Shown here: one piece after another, positions 1-8,604 of the stretch | How positions within the stretch are numbered: position 1 is the stretch's first letter | Layout of the letters: every line of letters begins with the position of its first letter | Origin: Woeseia sp037968755 | GTDB taxonomy: Bacteria; Pseudomonadota; Gammaproteobacteria; Steroidobacterales; Woeseiaceae | DNA length: 64,000 bases | Direction of reading: 5' to 3' | NCBI GenBank assembly: GCA_037968755.1 | Contig: JBBKWB010000007.1 | Coordinates: 12,553 to 76,552, forward strand | Position numbers and translations under genes: made by a program | The notes under the pieces: model-generated | Databases searched by the model: none | What the model was told of the DNA's origin: nothing | Seen by the model: only the letters and a program-made list of their open reading frames with translations

Positions 1-93
1 CGACCTGTTTCGTGGTGCGTCGGATCCACGCCGACCTGAAGCAGGCAGTGTCGGTTCTGCCATGCATGAAGCGACACATTGAGTCGTGCGTCG

Positions 94-1470
94 ATGAATG
101 CCAACGCGCCACCTGCCATCCTGCCTGGTGCGCGTCGCTACGCGCTTGCTGTCCTGGTCGTTGTATACACCTTCAATTTTATCGACCGACAGATTCTCGC
201 GATTCTGTTGCCGGCCATCAAAGCCGAATTCGTAGTCGATGACTGGGTACTCGGATTTCTCGCAGGTTCTGCTTTCGCACTCTTTTATGCGACGCTTGGT
301 GTGCCAATCGCCCTGCTTGCGGATCGCTACAACCGACGCAACATGATAGCGATCGCGCTCGCCATCTGGAGCGGAATGACCGCGCTGTCGGCCGCCGCTG
401 GCTCAGTATTGCAACTGACGCTGGCGCGTATCGGGGTAGGCATAGGAGAGGCGGGTTGCAGCCCACCGGCACACTCGATGATCTCCGACTATTATCCGCC
501 AGAAAGCCGTTCGACTGCGATGGGCATATTCACGCTGGGTATCTCGTTCGGCATCATGATCGCCTACCTTGCAGGCGGCTGGGTCGTCGAGAATATCGGC
601 TGGCGCGAAGCGTTCCTTATTGTTGGCATCCCCGGCGTGCTGCTTGCATTGATTGTGCGTTTTACCGTTGTTGAACCACCGCGGGGTAACGCGGATGGCA
701 TGCGCGACCAGGTAGAACCACCCGGTGTCCTGTATGTCGCCCGTTTCCTTTTGCAACGCCGCGCGTTCCTGCACATGGCTGTCGGTGCCGGGCTGGCATC
801 GTTTGGCGGTTATGCGGTCGCCAGTTTTTTCCCGAGTTTTCTTGTTCGCAGTCATGCGATGAGCCCATCAATAATCGGTGTCTACCTTGGGCTAATCCTG
901 GGAATTGCCGGCGGCTTTGGTTTTGCCGGCGGCGGCTGGGTCGCCGATCGCCTGGGTCGTTATGGTCGGCGCTGGTCTATGTGGGGCGTGTCAATCGCAT
1001 CTCTGCTGGCCTGGGCGTGCATATTTCCGGTCTATCTCAGTGACTCGTGGCAATACGCCCTGTTGTGGTTTCTGGTGCCGGCAGTATTTTCGAACTTCTA
1101 CCTGGCGACGACCCTGGCGCAAGCGCAAAGTCTTGTTGGCCTGCGTATGCGCGGTGTTGCCGCTGGCCTGATGCTGTTTATTCTGAATATTATTGGCTTG
1201 GGCATGGGGCCGCAGGTCACGGGCATTCTCAGCGACCTGTACGCGCCGTCGATGGGGCCAGAATCGATGCGTTACAGTTTGTTAACAATCGGCGCAGTGG
1301 TGGGACCCTGGTCGGCTTTTCATTATTATAGAGCTGGCAAGCATCTTGAGGGCGATCTCGCGAGAGTGGCGGACCTGGAATTGGGCGCTGCCAATTATCG
1401 CAATGTCGTCATCGGAATCGTCATGGCAGTACTGGCATTATTATTTGCCGTCTACATGGTCATTCGCTAA
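94..1470 (+). CDS. MFS transporter, Spinster-like
   Basis: Predicted inner-membrane secondary carrier of the major facilitator superfamily; the substrate cannot be told from sequence. The protein is hydrophobic throughout, with about 12 membrane segments. The first helix carries FNFIDRQILAILLPAIK, typical of Spinster-type carriers, and the loops after helices 2 and 8 carry motif-A-like LADRYNRR and VADRLGRYGRR. ATG at 94 gives 458 residues; an in-frame TTG at 79 would add five. The next gene is an SCP2-like protein 78 bases downstream on the same strand, and polyamine genes follow, so an organic solute is plausible but unproven. The family call is secure. Confidence 0.85.
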   Translation: MNANAPPAILPGARRYALAVLVVVYTFNFIDRQILAILLPAIKAEFVVDDWVLGFLAGSAFALFYATLGVPIALLADRYNRRNMIAIALAIWSGMTALSAAAGSVLQLTLARIGVGIGEAGCSPPAHSMISDYYPPESRSTAMGIFTLGISFGIMIAYLAGGWVVENIGWREAFLIVGIPGVLLALIVRFTVVEPPRGNADGMRDQVEPPGVLYVARFLLQRRAFLHMAVGAGLASFGGYAVASFFPSFLVRSHAMSPSIIGVYLGLILGIAGGFGFAGGGWVADRLGRYGRRWSMWGVSIASLLAWACIFPVYLSDSWQYALLWFLVPAVFSNFYLATTLAQAQSLVGLRMRGVAAGLMLFILNIIGLGMGPQVTGILSDLYAPSMGPESMRYSLLTIGAVVGPWSAFHYYRAGKHLEGDLARVADLELGAANYRNVVIGIVMAVLALLFAVYMVIR

Positions 1471-1548
1471 CAATTTGAAGTGAGCCCGGCTGCACGTCGA
1501 TGACGACGGTGGTATGGGAGCGGAAGCTAGGCATAAGGGAAGTACAAC

Positions 1549-1845
1549 ATGCTGGACCGATTAACGGCCAGGGTGCGCGAAATCGTGGACTGCGAAGACG
1601 CCTTCGGCTTTAGAGTCAAACTGGTAGTGAAGGGCCTCGGCTGTATTCTTGTGGACGGCACAAATTATCCTATTGCTGTCAGCAACGCGGACGACGTAGC
1701 TGCTGCGACCCTGAAACTAAATGGCGACGATTTGTCGCAACTGCTGGATGGTGGCTTGTCACCGCTGACTGCATTCATGCGTGGTCGCATCCAGGTTGAG
1801 GGTGACCTGGGTAAGGCAATGCAATTGAGCCGCTTGTTTACTTAA
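1549..1845 (+). CDS. SCP2 sterol-binding domain protein
   Basis: A 98-residue protein that looks like a stand-alone SCP2 (sterol carrier protein 2) domain: alternating beta strands (VKLVVKGLGCILVDG), an acidic helix region (LKLNGDDLSQLLDGG) and the C-terminal FMRGRIQVEGDLGKAMQLS, which matches the family ending where a helix closes a lipid-binding tunnel. Such proteins bind lipids or acyl chains and are usually cytosolic. It follows the MFS gene on the same strand and converges with the glutamine synthetase-like gene, leaving 11 bases between their ends. The ligand is unknown. Confidence 0.75.
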   Translation: MLDRLTARVREIVDCEDAFGFRVKLVVKGLGCILVDGTNYPIAVSNADDVAAATLKLNGDDLSQLLDGGLSPLTAFMRGRIQVEGDLGKAMQLSRLFT

Positions 1846-1856
1846 ATCGGTATTCG

Positions 1857-3248
1857 TCAGACGGCGCGCATATACCAATCGAAATCAACGTTACTCACGA
1901 CGTTGTGAAAGCGTCGCGCTTCCTCGCGACGATTGGCCAGGTACGTCTGGCAAAAATCCTCACCAAGATACGCCGGCAAAATCTTGCCGCGTGCGAAACG
2001 ATCCAGCGCCGAGTCCCAGCGGTTGGGTAGCTTGGCCTTCAGGTTGACTACCGTGCCCTGTTTGACCATTGGCCCCGGATCTATGCCTTGCTTGAGGCCA
2101 TGGTGTACGCCCGCCAGTATCGCAGCCGTAACCAAATAAGGATTGGCATCCGCTCCCGAGGTTCGATGCTCAAAGCGCAAGTTTTCGGGGTCGGAAACGG
2201 GAATCCGGATGGCGACGTTGCGATGATTGCTGCCCCAGTTCGGCTCGACCGGTGCGAACATTTCCGGGCGCAGGCGTCGATACGAATTGGCATTCGGCGC
2301 GAAGATGGCGGTCGCTTCTGCCATGCTGGCACGCAAGCCGCCGACGGCATGTTGCAACTTGGCAGAGAAGGGCGGCGTCGCAAGGCGATCTTTACCCTCT
2401 GAAAAATAGTTGCGTCCTTTGCTGTCTTTCAGACTCATGTGTACATGCAGACCTGAGCCCGAGTCATCAGCGAACGGTTTGGCCATGAAGCAGGCCACGT
2501 AGCCGTGCTTTCTGGCGACCGCTTTCACTGCGCGTTTCAGTAGCACGGCGTGATCGCAGGCGAGCACCGGATCATTCAAATGGTGCAGGTTTATTTCGAA
2601 TTGTCCCGGTGCGAATTCCGAAGTTGTCGTGCCTGCCGGAATATTTTGCACTTCACAGACCGCATGTAACTCGTCCAAGAATGGTTCGATGTCCTGCAGG
2701 TCGTCCGGGTGATATACCTGCGGACCCGGCTGCGGGCGGCCTAAACCAGGGACCTTCGATACGCGCGCTGTCGGCTGTTCCGCCTTGGCATCAAGTAAAT
2801 AAAACTCGAGCTCCGTTGCCATGACTATCTCGAGCTTCATTTTACGGAACGGTTCGATCGTGCGTTCGAGAACGGCTCGCGGATCACCAAAAAACGCGCT
2901 GCCATCGGTGTCGCGAAAACGAAATAGGGCCTGCGCGCTGGGCCTGTTGGACCAGGGTGTCGGTGCGAGACTGTTAGCAACGACTTCAGCGGGGATGTCG
3001 GGGTCGCCATCGTCGGACGAATAGCGAATACCGGGGATAACGTCTCCCAGGGTATCCAGGAACACCGTACCGCCCGGCATACAGAAGCCATCTTTGAAGG
3101 TCTTCTCGAACTCTTTCTTCTGGATGCGTTTGCTGCGCAGGACACCGGCGATGTCGGTAATCAGCAATTCCATGGTGTTGGTCTTGGGGTGGCGCTTCAG
3201 AAAGGAGCGCAATGCGCGCGCAGCTGCAGTGGACCGGGGCTGACTCAT
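1857..3248 (-). CDS. puuA: Glutamine synthetase family, gamma-glutamylputrescine synthetase-like (copy 1)
   Basis: Likely ATP-dependent ligase joining glutamate to an amine such as putrescine, the first step of the Puu polyamine pathway. The 463-residue protein has the glutamine synthetase fold: an N-terminal beta-grasp segment (about 20-110), the metal-binding ATELEFYLLD strand, the GLHVHMSLKD catalytic strand and the ATP-site region NWGSNHRNVAIRIP, plus the late GADANPYLVTAAILAG motif. Length matches E. coli PuuA (472). ATG at 3248 gives the family N-terminus; an upstream in-frame ATG at 3296 adds a 16-residue low-complexity tail. It is divergent from the IclR gene and probably controlled by it. 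A second paralogue lies at 8605-9936. Amine specificity cannot be read. Confidence 0.82.
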   Translation of the reverse strand: MSQPRSTAAARALRSFLKRHPKTNTMELLITDIAGVLRSKRIQKKEFEKTFKDGFCMPGGTVFLDTLGDVIPGIRYSSDDGDPDIPAEVVANSLAPTPWSNRPSAQALFRFRDTDGSAFFGDPRAVLERTIEPFRKMKLEIVMATELEFYLLDAKAEQPTARVSKVPGLGRPQPGPQVYHPDDLQDIEPFLDELHAVCEVQNIPAGTTTSEFAPGQFEINLHHLNDPVLACDHAVLLKRAVKAVARKHGYVACFMAKPFADDSGSGLHVHMSLKDSKGRNYFSEGKDRLATPPFSAKLQHAVGGLRASMAEATAIFAPNANSYRRLRPEMFAPVEPNWGSNHRNVAIRIPVSDPENLRFEHRTSGADANPYLVTAAILAGVHHGLKQGIDPGPMVKQGTVVNLKAKLPNRWDSALDRFARGKILPAYLGEDFCQTYLANRREEARRFHNVVSNVDFDWYMRAV

Positions 3249-3336
3249 GCTGGGATCGTTCCTGTTGTCATTATTGTGACCGCTTGAGTACTGCATCGTA
3301 GTGGTTCACGAGCCAATCGGCCATTGTTCAGATCAC

Positions 3337-3366
3337 TTGCGCGGGATGTGCTGAATGCCATAATAT
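3337..3366 (+). promoter_or_regulatory. Predicted sigma70 promoter of the iclR gene
   Basis: TTGCGC (3337-3342) and TAATAT (3361-3366) are separated by 18 bases and lie 33 bases before the IclR start. The -10 element is inside the palindrome at 3358-3388, so a bound regulator would block RNA polymerase. Confidence 0.45.
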
Positions 3367-3388
3367 GAAACACAACTTCATAATATGG
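3358..3388. promoter_or_regulatory. Inverted-repeat operator, probably for the IclR regulator
   Basis: Two 12-base arms, CCATAATATGAA and TTCATAATATGG, are complementary at 11 of 12 positions around a 7-base spacer. The site ends 10 bases before the iclR start and overlaps its predicted -10 element, in the divergent region shared with the puuA-like gene. Size and AT-rich arms fit IclR-family operators. The assignment to this regulator is inferred from position. Confidence 0.6.
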
Positions 3389-3398
3389 TAACAGTCTC

Positions 3399-4154
3399 AT
3401 GCGTAATGCGCTCCCGCCGCAAGGCGCTCAGTCGGCCCTTCGCGCTATTCGGCTGCTCAAGTTGTTTACCCCGGAACGGGCAGAAATGACCCTGGCCGAA
3501 CTGAGTCACGCCGCAGACCTTAACAAGACCACTACGCATCGCCTGCTGCAGGCACTGCAGAGCGAAAACCTTATTGAGCGCAACTCGGCCAACAGTGCCT
3601 ATAGCCTCGGTCCGGGATTGATGGCGCTCGGTGTGCAGGCATTGGCAAGCAACGACTTGCGTCGTCGCGTTCGGCCATTGTTGCGCGCGCTGGCACGGGA
3701 CATCGGCGAAACGGCTACCCTGGAAGTCCCGGTCGAGAACAGTATGTTGATTCTTGACGAGGTTGCCGGCAGCCACGTTATTTCTGCTGCCGGCAACATT
3801 GGCACGCGCTGGCCTCTGCACGCGACGTCTACCGGTAAGGCGTGGTTGGCTTTTGACGATGCGAGCATTGATCGGCTTGGTGATGACCTGCCACCGCTTA
3901 CCTGCAGGACGCTGACAGCAAAGGCTTTGTTCCAGCCGGAGTTCACCCGTATCCGTCGTTGCGGCTATGCGGTCAGCGTGGACGAACTGGAAGACGGATT
4001 CACGGCAGTCGCAACGGTCATTCGAGGCGCGCTGGGTGATGTGCAGGGTGCTTTATCGATTGGCGGTCCGTCGCAGCGCCTCGGGCCTGCGCGCCGGGCC
4101 GAAATCGGCGCATCGTTGTGCAAGGCTGCGCAGCGATTAACCCCGGACTACTGA
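3399..4154 (+). CDS. IclR family transcriptional regulator
   Basis: A 251-residue DNA-binding regulator. Residues about 10-75 form a winged helix-turn-helix (LAELSHAADLNKTTTHRLLQ) and residues about 85-250 the IclR effector-binding domain, with ATSTGKAWLAF and GYAVSVDELEDG typical of the family. Effectors are usually small carboxylates or aromatic acids; the ligand here is unknown. It is divergent from the glutamine synthetase-like gene and 18 bases upstream of the NhaC-type antiporter, so it may control both. The palindrome directly ahead of its start suggests autoregulation. Confidence 0.88.
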   Translation: MRNALPPQGAQSALRAIRLLKLFTPERAEMTLAELSHAADLNKTTTHRLLQALQSENLIERNSANSAYSLGPGLMALGVQALASNDLRRRVRPLLRALARDIGETATLEVPVENSMLILDEVAGSHVISAAGNIGTRWPLHATSTGKAWLAFDDASIDRLGDDLPPLTCRTLTAKALFQPEFTRIRRCGYAVSVDELEDGFTAVATVIRGALGDVQGALSIGGPSQRLGPARRAEIGASLCKAAQRLTPDY

Positions 4155-4172
4155 TTCAGCAACCACGGTTGC

Positions 4173-6113
4173 ATGGCGCTGCGGGCTCTGCGTGTTAATA
4201 TTTCAGCAAGGCCACCTAATAAGAAGAACAAGCCCATCCGGATTCTAACGCTCGCATTAATGCTGTGCCTTACCACCTCCGTGCAAGCGGCGGATCCAAG
4301 CATTGCGTCGCCTTCAGTGGCGCTGAATAACGTGGCGTTTGATATCGAAGTCGCGGCCCTTCCACCGGGCCAGCAAGTCACGCTTGAGATCGGTCAGCAG
4401 CGCATCAGGGGTATGAGCAACGCAGAAGGCAATGCCACCTTTGCCGGGATTGTGGTCGAGCAAGCCGATACCACTAATGTATCAGTCCACGTTGCTGGCG
4501 CTTTGCTTGCATCGCAGACCGTGCGGGTGTTGCCGGGCTGGGTGTCGGTACTGCCGCCGCTCGTCGCCATTGTCATGGCACTGGCTTTGCGCAATGTGAT
4601 TCCTGCTTTACTGGTCGGCATCTGGTTGGGCGCCGCAGCGTTGCGTTCGTTTTCGCCGCAAGGAATCTTTGCGGGGCTGCTCGACAGCTTCCAGGTATTC
4701 GTTGTTGCGGCACTTGCGGATGCGGATCATGCAGCAATCATCCTGTTCTCGATGATGATCGGGGGCATGGTCGGAATCATTACTCGCAACGGCGGCATGG
4801 CGCGAATTGTCGAAATGTTCGTGAGCCGGGCAAAATCTGCGGTCAGTGGTCAGGTCTCGGTATGGCTGATGGGCCTGATGATTTTTTTCGACGACTACAG
4901 CAATACGCTCGTCGTTGGTAATACCGCGCGGCCGCTGACTGACCGCTTGCTTATATCCAGGGAAAAGCTTGCCTACATTGTGGATTCAACCGCCGCACCT
5001 GTTGTCTGTATAGCATTGATTACGACCTGGATTGGCTACGAAGTGGGACTGATTGGCACAGCGCTCGAACAGATCCCTGAAATAACCGCGCCAGCGTATA
5101 CGGTGTTTCTGAACTCTATTCCGTACAGCTTCTATCCCATCCTGGCTATCGTTTTTGTATTGGCCGTTGCGCTTACCGGGCGCGACTTCGGGCCTATGTA
5201 CCATGCTGAGATGCGCGCGCGAGGAGGGCAGGTCGCGCCAATGGCAAGTGAAGACCTGCCGGCGATGCAGGGCGATACCCTCGACGCAAAAGAGAACGTA
5301 CCGTTTCGCGCGTGGAACGCTTTCGTCCCTTTGCTGGTCATGATTGGTGGCCTGCTCGGGGGGCTGTATGTCACGGGCAATGGCGAAACCCTGACTGAGA
5401 TTATCGGGTCCGCTGATTCCTACAAGGCGATGCTCTGGGCATCACTTCTCGGCGCGCTAACGGCGGCGATCATGTCGGTTGCGCAAGGAATTCTGAACGC
5501 GCAGGAAACAGTCGATGCATGGTACGGCGGCGTGCGCGCGATGCTGTTCGCCATGATCGTGCTGGTACTCGCCTGGGCCTTGTCGAGCGTCACAGAAGCG
5601 TTGCATACCGCCGACTACCTTGTGTCGATCCTGGCCGGCAGCCTGCCGGCTCCACTGGTGCCGGCGACCGTGTTTATCTTGTCGGCGGTTACCGCGTTCA
5701 CGACCGGAACCAGCTGGGGCACCATGGGTATTCTCATGCCGTTGGTTGTGCCACTTACCTGGGCGGTTATGGGCATATCAGACATGCAATCTCCGGAGCA
5801 TATGCATTTGCTCTATTCGGCGATCGCCTGCAACCTGGCCGGCGCCGTGTGGGGCGATCATTGCTCGCCAATCTCGGACACGACCGTACTGTCATCAATG
5901 GCCAGCGGCTGCGATCACATCGAGCATATTCGTACGCAGATGCCCTATGCCTTGCTGGTAGGCAGCGTCGCGATGGCGGCAGGCACCATTCCAGGAGGCT
6001 ACGGTCTGTCGCCGTTGATCTCACTACCGATTGCTATCGCAATCCTGGTATTCATGCTTCGCGTTCTGGGACGGAAGGCGACTCAGCCGCTGACTGCCGG
6101 TGCGTCCGGCTGA
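4173..6113 (+). CDS. NhaC-family Na+/H+ antiporter with extracytoplasmic N-terminal domain
   Basis: Predicted inner-membrane cation/proton (or amine/cation) antiporter of 646 residues. The core has NhaC hallmarks: IFFDDYSNTLVVGNTARPL and WGDHCSPISDTTVLSS, within about 12 membrane segments. Ahead of it lies a signal-like segment (ILTLALMLCLTTSVQA, cleavage predicted near residue 39) and about 80 residues of polar beta-type sequence before the first core helix, so the mature N-terminus is probably periplasmic. No other ATG or GTG in the first part fits better. Its end overlaps the convergent maiA-like gene by 31 bases. Some NhaC-clade members carry organic substrates, which would suit this neighbourhood, but that is speculation. 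Confidence 0.8.
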   Translation: MALRALRVNISARPPNKKNKPIRILTLALMLCLTTSVQAADPSIASPSVALNNVAFDIEVAALPPGQQVTLEIGQQRIRGMSNAEGNATFAGIVVEQADTTNVSVHVAGALLASQTVRVLPGWVSVLPPLVAIVMALALRNVIPALLVGIWLGAAALRSFSPQGIFAGLLDSFQVFVVAALADADHAAIILFSMMIGGMVGIITRNGGMARIVEMFVSRAKSAVSGQVSVWLMGLMIFFDDYSNTLVVGNTARPLTDRLLISREKLAYIVDSTAAPVVCIALITTWIGYEVGLIGTALEQIPEITAPAYTVFLNSIPYSFYPILAIVFVLAVALTGRDFGPMYHAEMRARGGQVAPMASEDLPAMQGDTLDAKENVPFRAWNAFVPLLVMIGGLLGGLYVTGNGETLTEIIGSADSYKAMLWASLLGALTAAIMSVAQGILNAQETVDAWYGGVRAMLFAMIVLVLAWALSSVTEALHTADYLVSILAGSLPAPLVPATVFILSAVTAFTTGTSWGTMGILMPLVVPLTWAVMGISDMQSPEHMHLLYSAIACNLAGAVWGDHCSPISDTTVLSSMASGCDHIEHIRTQMPYALLVGSVAMAAGTIPGGYGLSPLISLPIAIAILVFMLRVLGRKATQPLTAGASG

Positions 6114-6733
6114 CGCTCTGGAACGGCTGCCGCGAATGCAGGCAATTCAAGGCAGTGCCCATCAATAGATGCCAGCAACGGGAACGCAGAAAGGTCCACT
6201 TTAAAACGCCGCGCGTTATACATCTGCGGCACTAACCAGATGTCAGCAAGACCGGCTGTATCGCCATAACAAAAGTGCCCGTCGCTGCCGGCGCGGGTGA
6301 CCAATTGTTCGAGTGCCTCGAAGCCGCCGCTAATCCAGCGTTGCACCCAGCGCATCACCGCGTCGTCATCCGCCGAAAATTCGTCCCGCAAATAATTCAA
6401 AACGCGCAGATTCTGCAATGGGTGAATATCGCAGCCGACCGTCGCGACCATTTCGCGAACCCTGGCGCGGCCGGCCGCATCGGCAGGCAATAACGCAGGC
6501 GCCGGTACGCTTTCCTCAAGGTATTCTGCAATCGCCATGGACTGGGCGAACGACTGTTCGCCGGATTCCAGTACCGGCACGAGCCCGGACGGATTTCGAG
6601 CGAGGAACTTCGTCTGCTTCTGCTCGCCACGATTCAACATCACGGCCACATTGTCATAGGCGATCGACTTTAAATTCAGCAGGATACGAATCCGGTAGCT
6701 GGCACTGCTGCGATAATAGCCATACAGTTTCAT
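6083..6733 (-). CDS. maiA: Maleylacetoacetate isomerase / zeta-class glutathione S-transferase
   Basis: Cytosolic glutathione-dependent isomerase turning maleylacetoacetate into fumarylacetoacetate in tyrosine/homogentisate degradation. The 216-residue protein has a thioredoxin-like N-terminal domain (1-82) with the zeta-class active-site stretch YYRSSASYRIRILL and the glutathione-site NPSGLVPVLESG, then an all-helical domain with NLRVLNYL and DIWLVPQMYNARRF. ATG at 6733 matches the family start; an open frame continues upstream to 6856 but adds 41 unrelated residues. Fumarylacetoacetase and homogentisate dioxygenase are not in the window, so the substrate could differ. Confidence 0.85.
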   Translation of the reverse strand: MKLYGYYRSSASYRIRILLNLKSIAYDNVAVMLNRGEQKQTKFLARNPSGLVPVLESGEQSFAQSMAIAEYLEESVPAPALLPADAAGRARVREMVATVGCDIHPLQNLRVLNYLRDEFSADDDAVMRWVQRWISGGFEALEQLVTRAGSDGHFCYGDTAGLADIWLVPQMYNARRFKVDLSAFPLLASIDGHCLELPAFAAAVPERQPDAPAVSG

Positions 6734-6880
6734 AGGTATATTCTTCGTTTGGCGGAAGTCCCGAGGATAGCAAGCGTAGCCGTGTTTGTGTGCTCGACTC
6801 CGTCTGCGCCGGCCCGGCGAATACGCTAAACTGCGGGCTCTCAATCGCACCAACACTGAACTAGCAACTGGGGACTAACA

Positions 6881-7624
6881 ATGCGCAGCCTTATTTCACT
6901 TGCCTTCCTGCTAATGGCTTTGCCAGCCGTCGCTGACGAGAATACAGAACAGAAAGTCAGAGACGCGATGCAGGGGGACATTCGTACCGAAGCCGAGATC
7001 GCCCGCGACAATAATCGCAAGCCAGTTGAGACGCTGGCGTTTTTTGGCCTCAAGGACGACATGAAGGTACTTGAGTTGCTGCCGGGCGGCGGTTGGTACA
7101 CAAAGCTGTTGGCCCCTGTGCTGCGCGACAAAGGTGAAATCTATGTTGCGATCGGCACCAACAACATAGTGACCAACCTGATACCGCAAAGTGGATTCGA
7201 GCATATCAAAGCATTGGACATTGGCGTTGACCTTGCGCGCACTGGCGACTTCGGTACCAACAACATCCCGCCATTCGATTTCGGCGTTAAGGGACTCGAT
7301 ATGGTTGTGACGTTTCGCAATATGCACAACTTCACACCGGAAGGGCGGGCGAATATTAATAATGCGGTATACAAGTCGCTGTCCAAGGGTGGCCTGTATG
7401 GCGTGATTGATCACAGTCGACGTCATATGGAGCCGATGACAGCTGAAAACCGCCGTCGTGCCGACGTGGTTGAGATTATCAAGGAAGTGCAGGAAGCCGG
7501 ATTTGAGCTCGTTGACTATAGCGACCTGCATTACCGTCCGGATGATGAGCTGCGTTACGAAGTTGGTCGGCACTCGGTCACCGGCAACACGGATCGATTC
7601 ACGCTACTTTTCAAGAAGCGCTAG
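6881..7624 (+). CDS. Exported methyltransferase-like protein (class I SAM fold)
   Basis: A 247-residue protein with a clear signal peptide (ISLAFLLMALPAVA, cut near residue 18) in front of a Rossmann-like methyltransferase domain. Motif I appears as VLELLPGGGWYTKLLAPVL, followed by motif-II-like GEIYVAIG and the later strand GLYGVIDHSRR. It resembles a group of predicted methyltransferases found with export signals in proteobacteria. SAM is not known to be plentiful in the periplasm, so catalysis and location are both uncertain. It stands alone between the divergent maiA gene and the puuD gene. No substrate is suggested. Confidence 0.65.
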   Translation: MRSLISLAFLLMALPAVADENTEQKVRDAMQGDIRTEAEIARDNNRKPVETLAFFGLKDDMKVLELLPGGGWYTKLLAPVLRDKGEIYVAIGTNNIVTNLIPQSGFEHIKALDIGVDLARTGDFGTNNIPPFDFGVKGLDMVVTFRNMHNFTPEGRANINNAVYKSLSKGGLYGVIDHSRRHMEPMTAENRRRADVVEIIKEVQEAGFELVDYSDLHYRPDDELRYEVGRHSVTGNTDRFTLLFKKR

Positions 7625-7633
7625 AGCAAAATC

Positions 7634-7662
7634 GCGGCGGCGCGAATCCATCGCGCCGCCGC
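7634..7662 (+). terminator. Perfect GC-rich stem-loop after the exported methyltransferase gene
   Basis: A 12-base-pair perfect stem (GCGGCGGCGCGA with its complement) and 5-base loop begins 10 bases after the stop codon. No T-run follows, so it is a 3'-end stabilising hairpin or a weak terminator rather than a textbook intrinsic terminator. Confidence 0.45.
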
Positions 7663-7765
7663 AGCGTTGCCCAGTGGTGACAGGCACTGCGCAACTGACG
7701 TACCCTAAAGGCGTCGGGGCTAAGCAGCCCGTTGAATTTCAAGGTATCGGCCGCCCCGGCCCTGT

Positions 7766-8521
7766 ATGTGTCCACAAGTCGTCATCGGAATTCCCGCGGA
7801 TCGTCGAGTTATCGAGCCCCATCCGTTCCATATCGTGGGCGAGAAATACATAGATGCCATCGCTACGGCAGCGGCCGCTGTACCCGTCCTGCTTCCCGCA
7901 CTGGGCAAACGCGTTGCGATTGAAGATCAGCTGGCGGCCGTCAGTGGATTGTTTCTCACGGGCAGCCCATCCAACCTTGAACCCCATCATTACGGTGGTA
8001 CGCCGAGCCGCTTTGGTACGTTGCACGATCCTGCAAGGGATTCCAGTACGCTGCCGTTGCTGTCGGCTGCCATTGCTGCAGGCGTACCGGTATTCGCCGT
8101 TTGTCGCGGTTACCAGGAGCTCAACGTTGTCCTGGGCGGCACGCTACATCAGCACCTGGACGAGGTGCCCGGCTATCACAGCCATAATGAAAACCCCACC
8201 GATCCACTGGAAATTCAATACGGCTCTGCGCATCCCGTAACGCTGGTCGATGGCGGTTTGCTGCGCGATCTTGCCGGTGCCGAGTCGGTTGCCGTCAATT
8301 CGCTGCATGGTCAGGGCATCGCCCGGCTGGCTGACGATGTCCGGGTTGAGGCCATCGCAGACGATGGCCTGGTCGAGGCCTTCAGTCTCGATCGGGGCAC
8401 GGGATTCGTCCTGGGCGTGCAATGGCACCCCGAATGGCAGGTGACGCAGAACCCCTTCTCGATGGCCATGTTCAAGGCATTTGGTGATGCCTGTCGGGAT
8501 TTTTCAAGGCGACATCGTTAA
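7766..8521 (+). CDS. puuD: Gamma-glutamyl-GABA hydrolase, class I glutamine amidotransferase-like
   Basis: Predicted cytosolic hydrolase releasing glutamate from gamma-glutamyl-gamma-aminobutyrate in polyamine catabolism. The 251-residue protein has the class I amidotransferase triad: nucleophile Cys113 in FAVCRGYQELN and His221/Glu223 in GVQWHPEW. LTGSPSNLEPHHYG near residues 65-77 and VNSLHGQGI near 178-185 are also typical of the PuuD group. It starts a same-strand run puuD-puuA-aminotransferase-agmatinase. The start is ATG at 7766 with only a weak ribosome site. Close homologues act on other gamma-glutamyl amines, but the surrounding genes support the PuuD role. Confidence 0.85.
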   Translation: MCPQVVIGIPADRRVIEPHPFHIVGEKYIDAIATAAAAVPVLLPALGKRVAIEDQLAAVSGLFLTGSPSNLEPHHYGGTPSRFGTLHDPARDSSTLPLLSAAIAAGVPVFAVCRGYQELNVVLGGTLHQHLDEVPGYHSHNENPTDPLEIQYGSAHPVTLVDGGLLRDLAGAESVAVNSLHGQGIARLADDVRVEAIADDGLVEAFSLDRGTGFVLGVQWHPEWQVTQNPFSMAMFKAFGDACRDFSRRHR

Positions 8522-8604
8522 GCTGGTCGCCTGTAAATGCATTAGCAGTTCAACAATAATCGTAAGAACCAACGTGCCCGGAGAGCGGCACATGAAGGTG
8601 TAGA

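Noticed and set aside
5519..6235. 238-codon plus-strand frame overlapping the NhaC gene
   Set aside because: Out-of-frame shadow of a membrane protein gene, with no domain.
7634..7662. REP-type repeat element
   Set aside because: Only one copy of this sequence was seen; the other GC-rich hairpin (22096-22121) has a different sequence.
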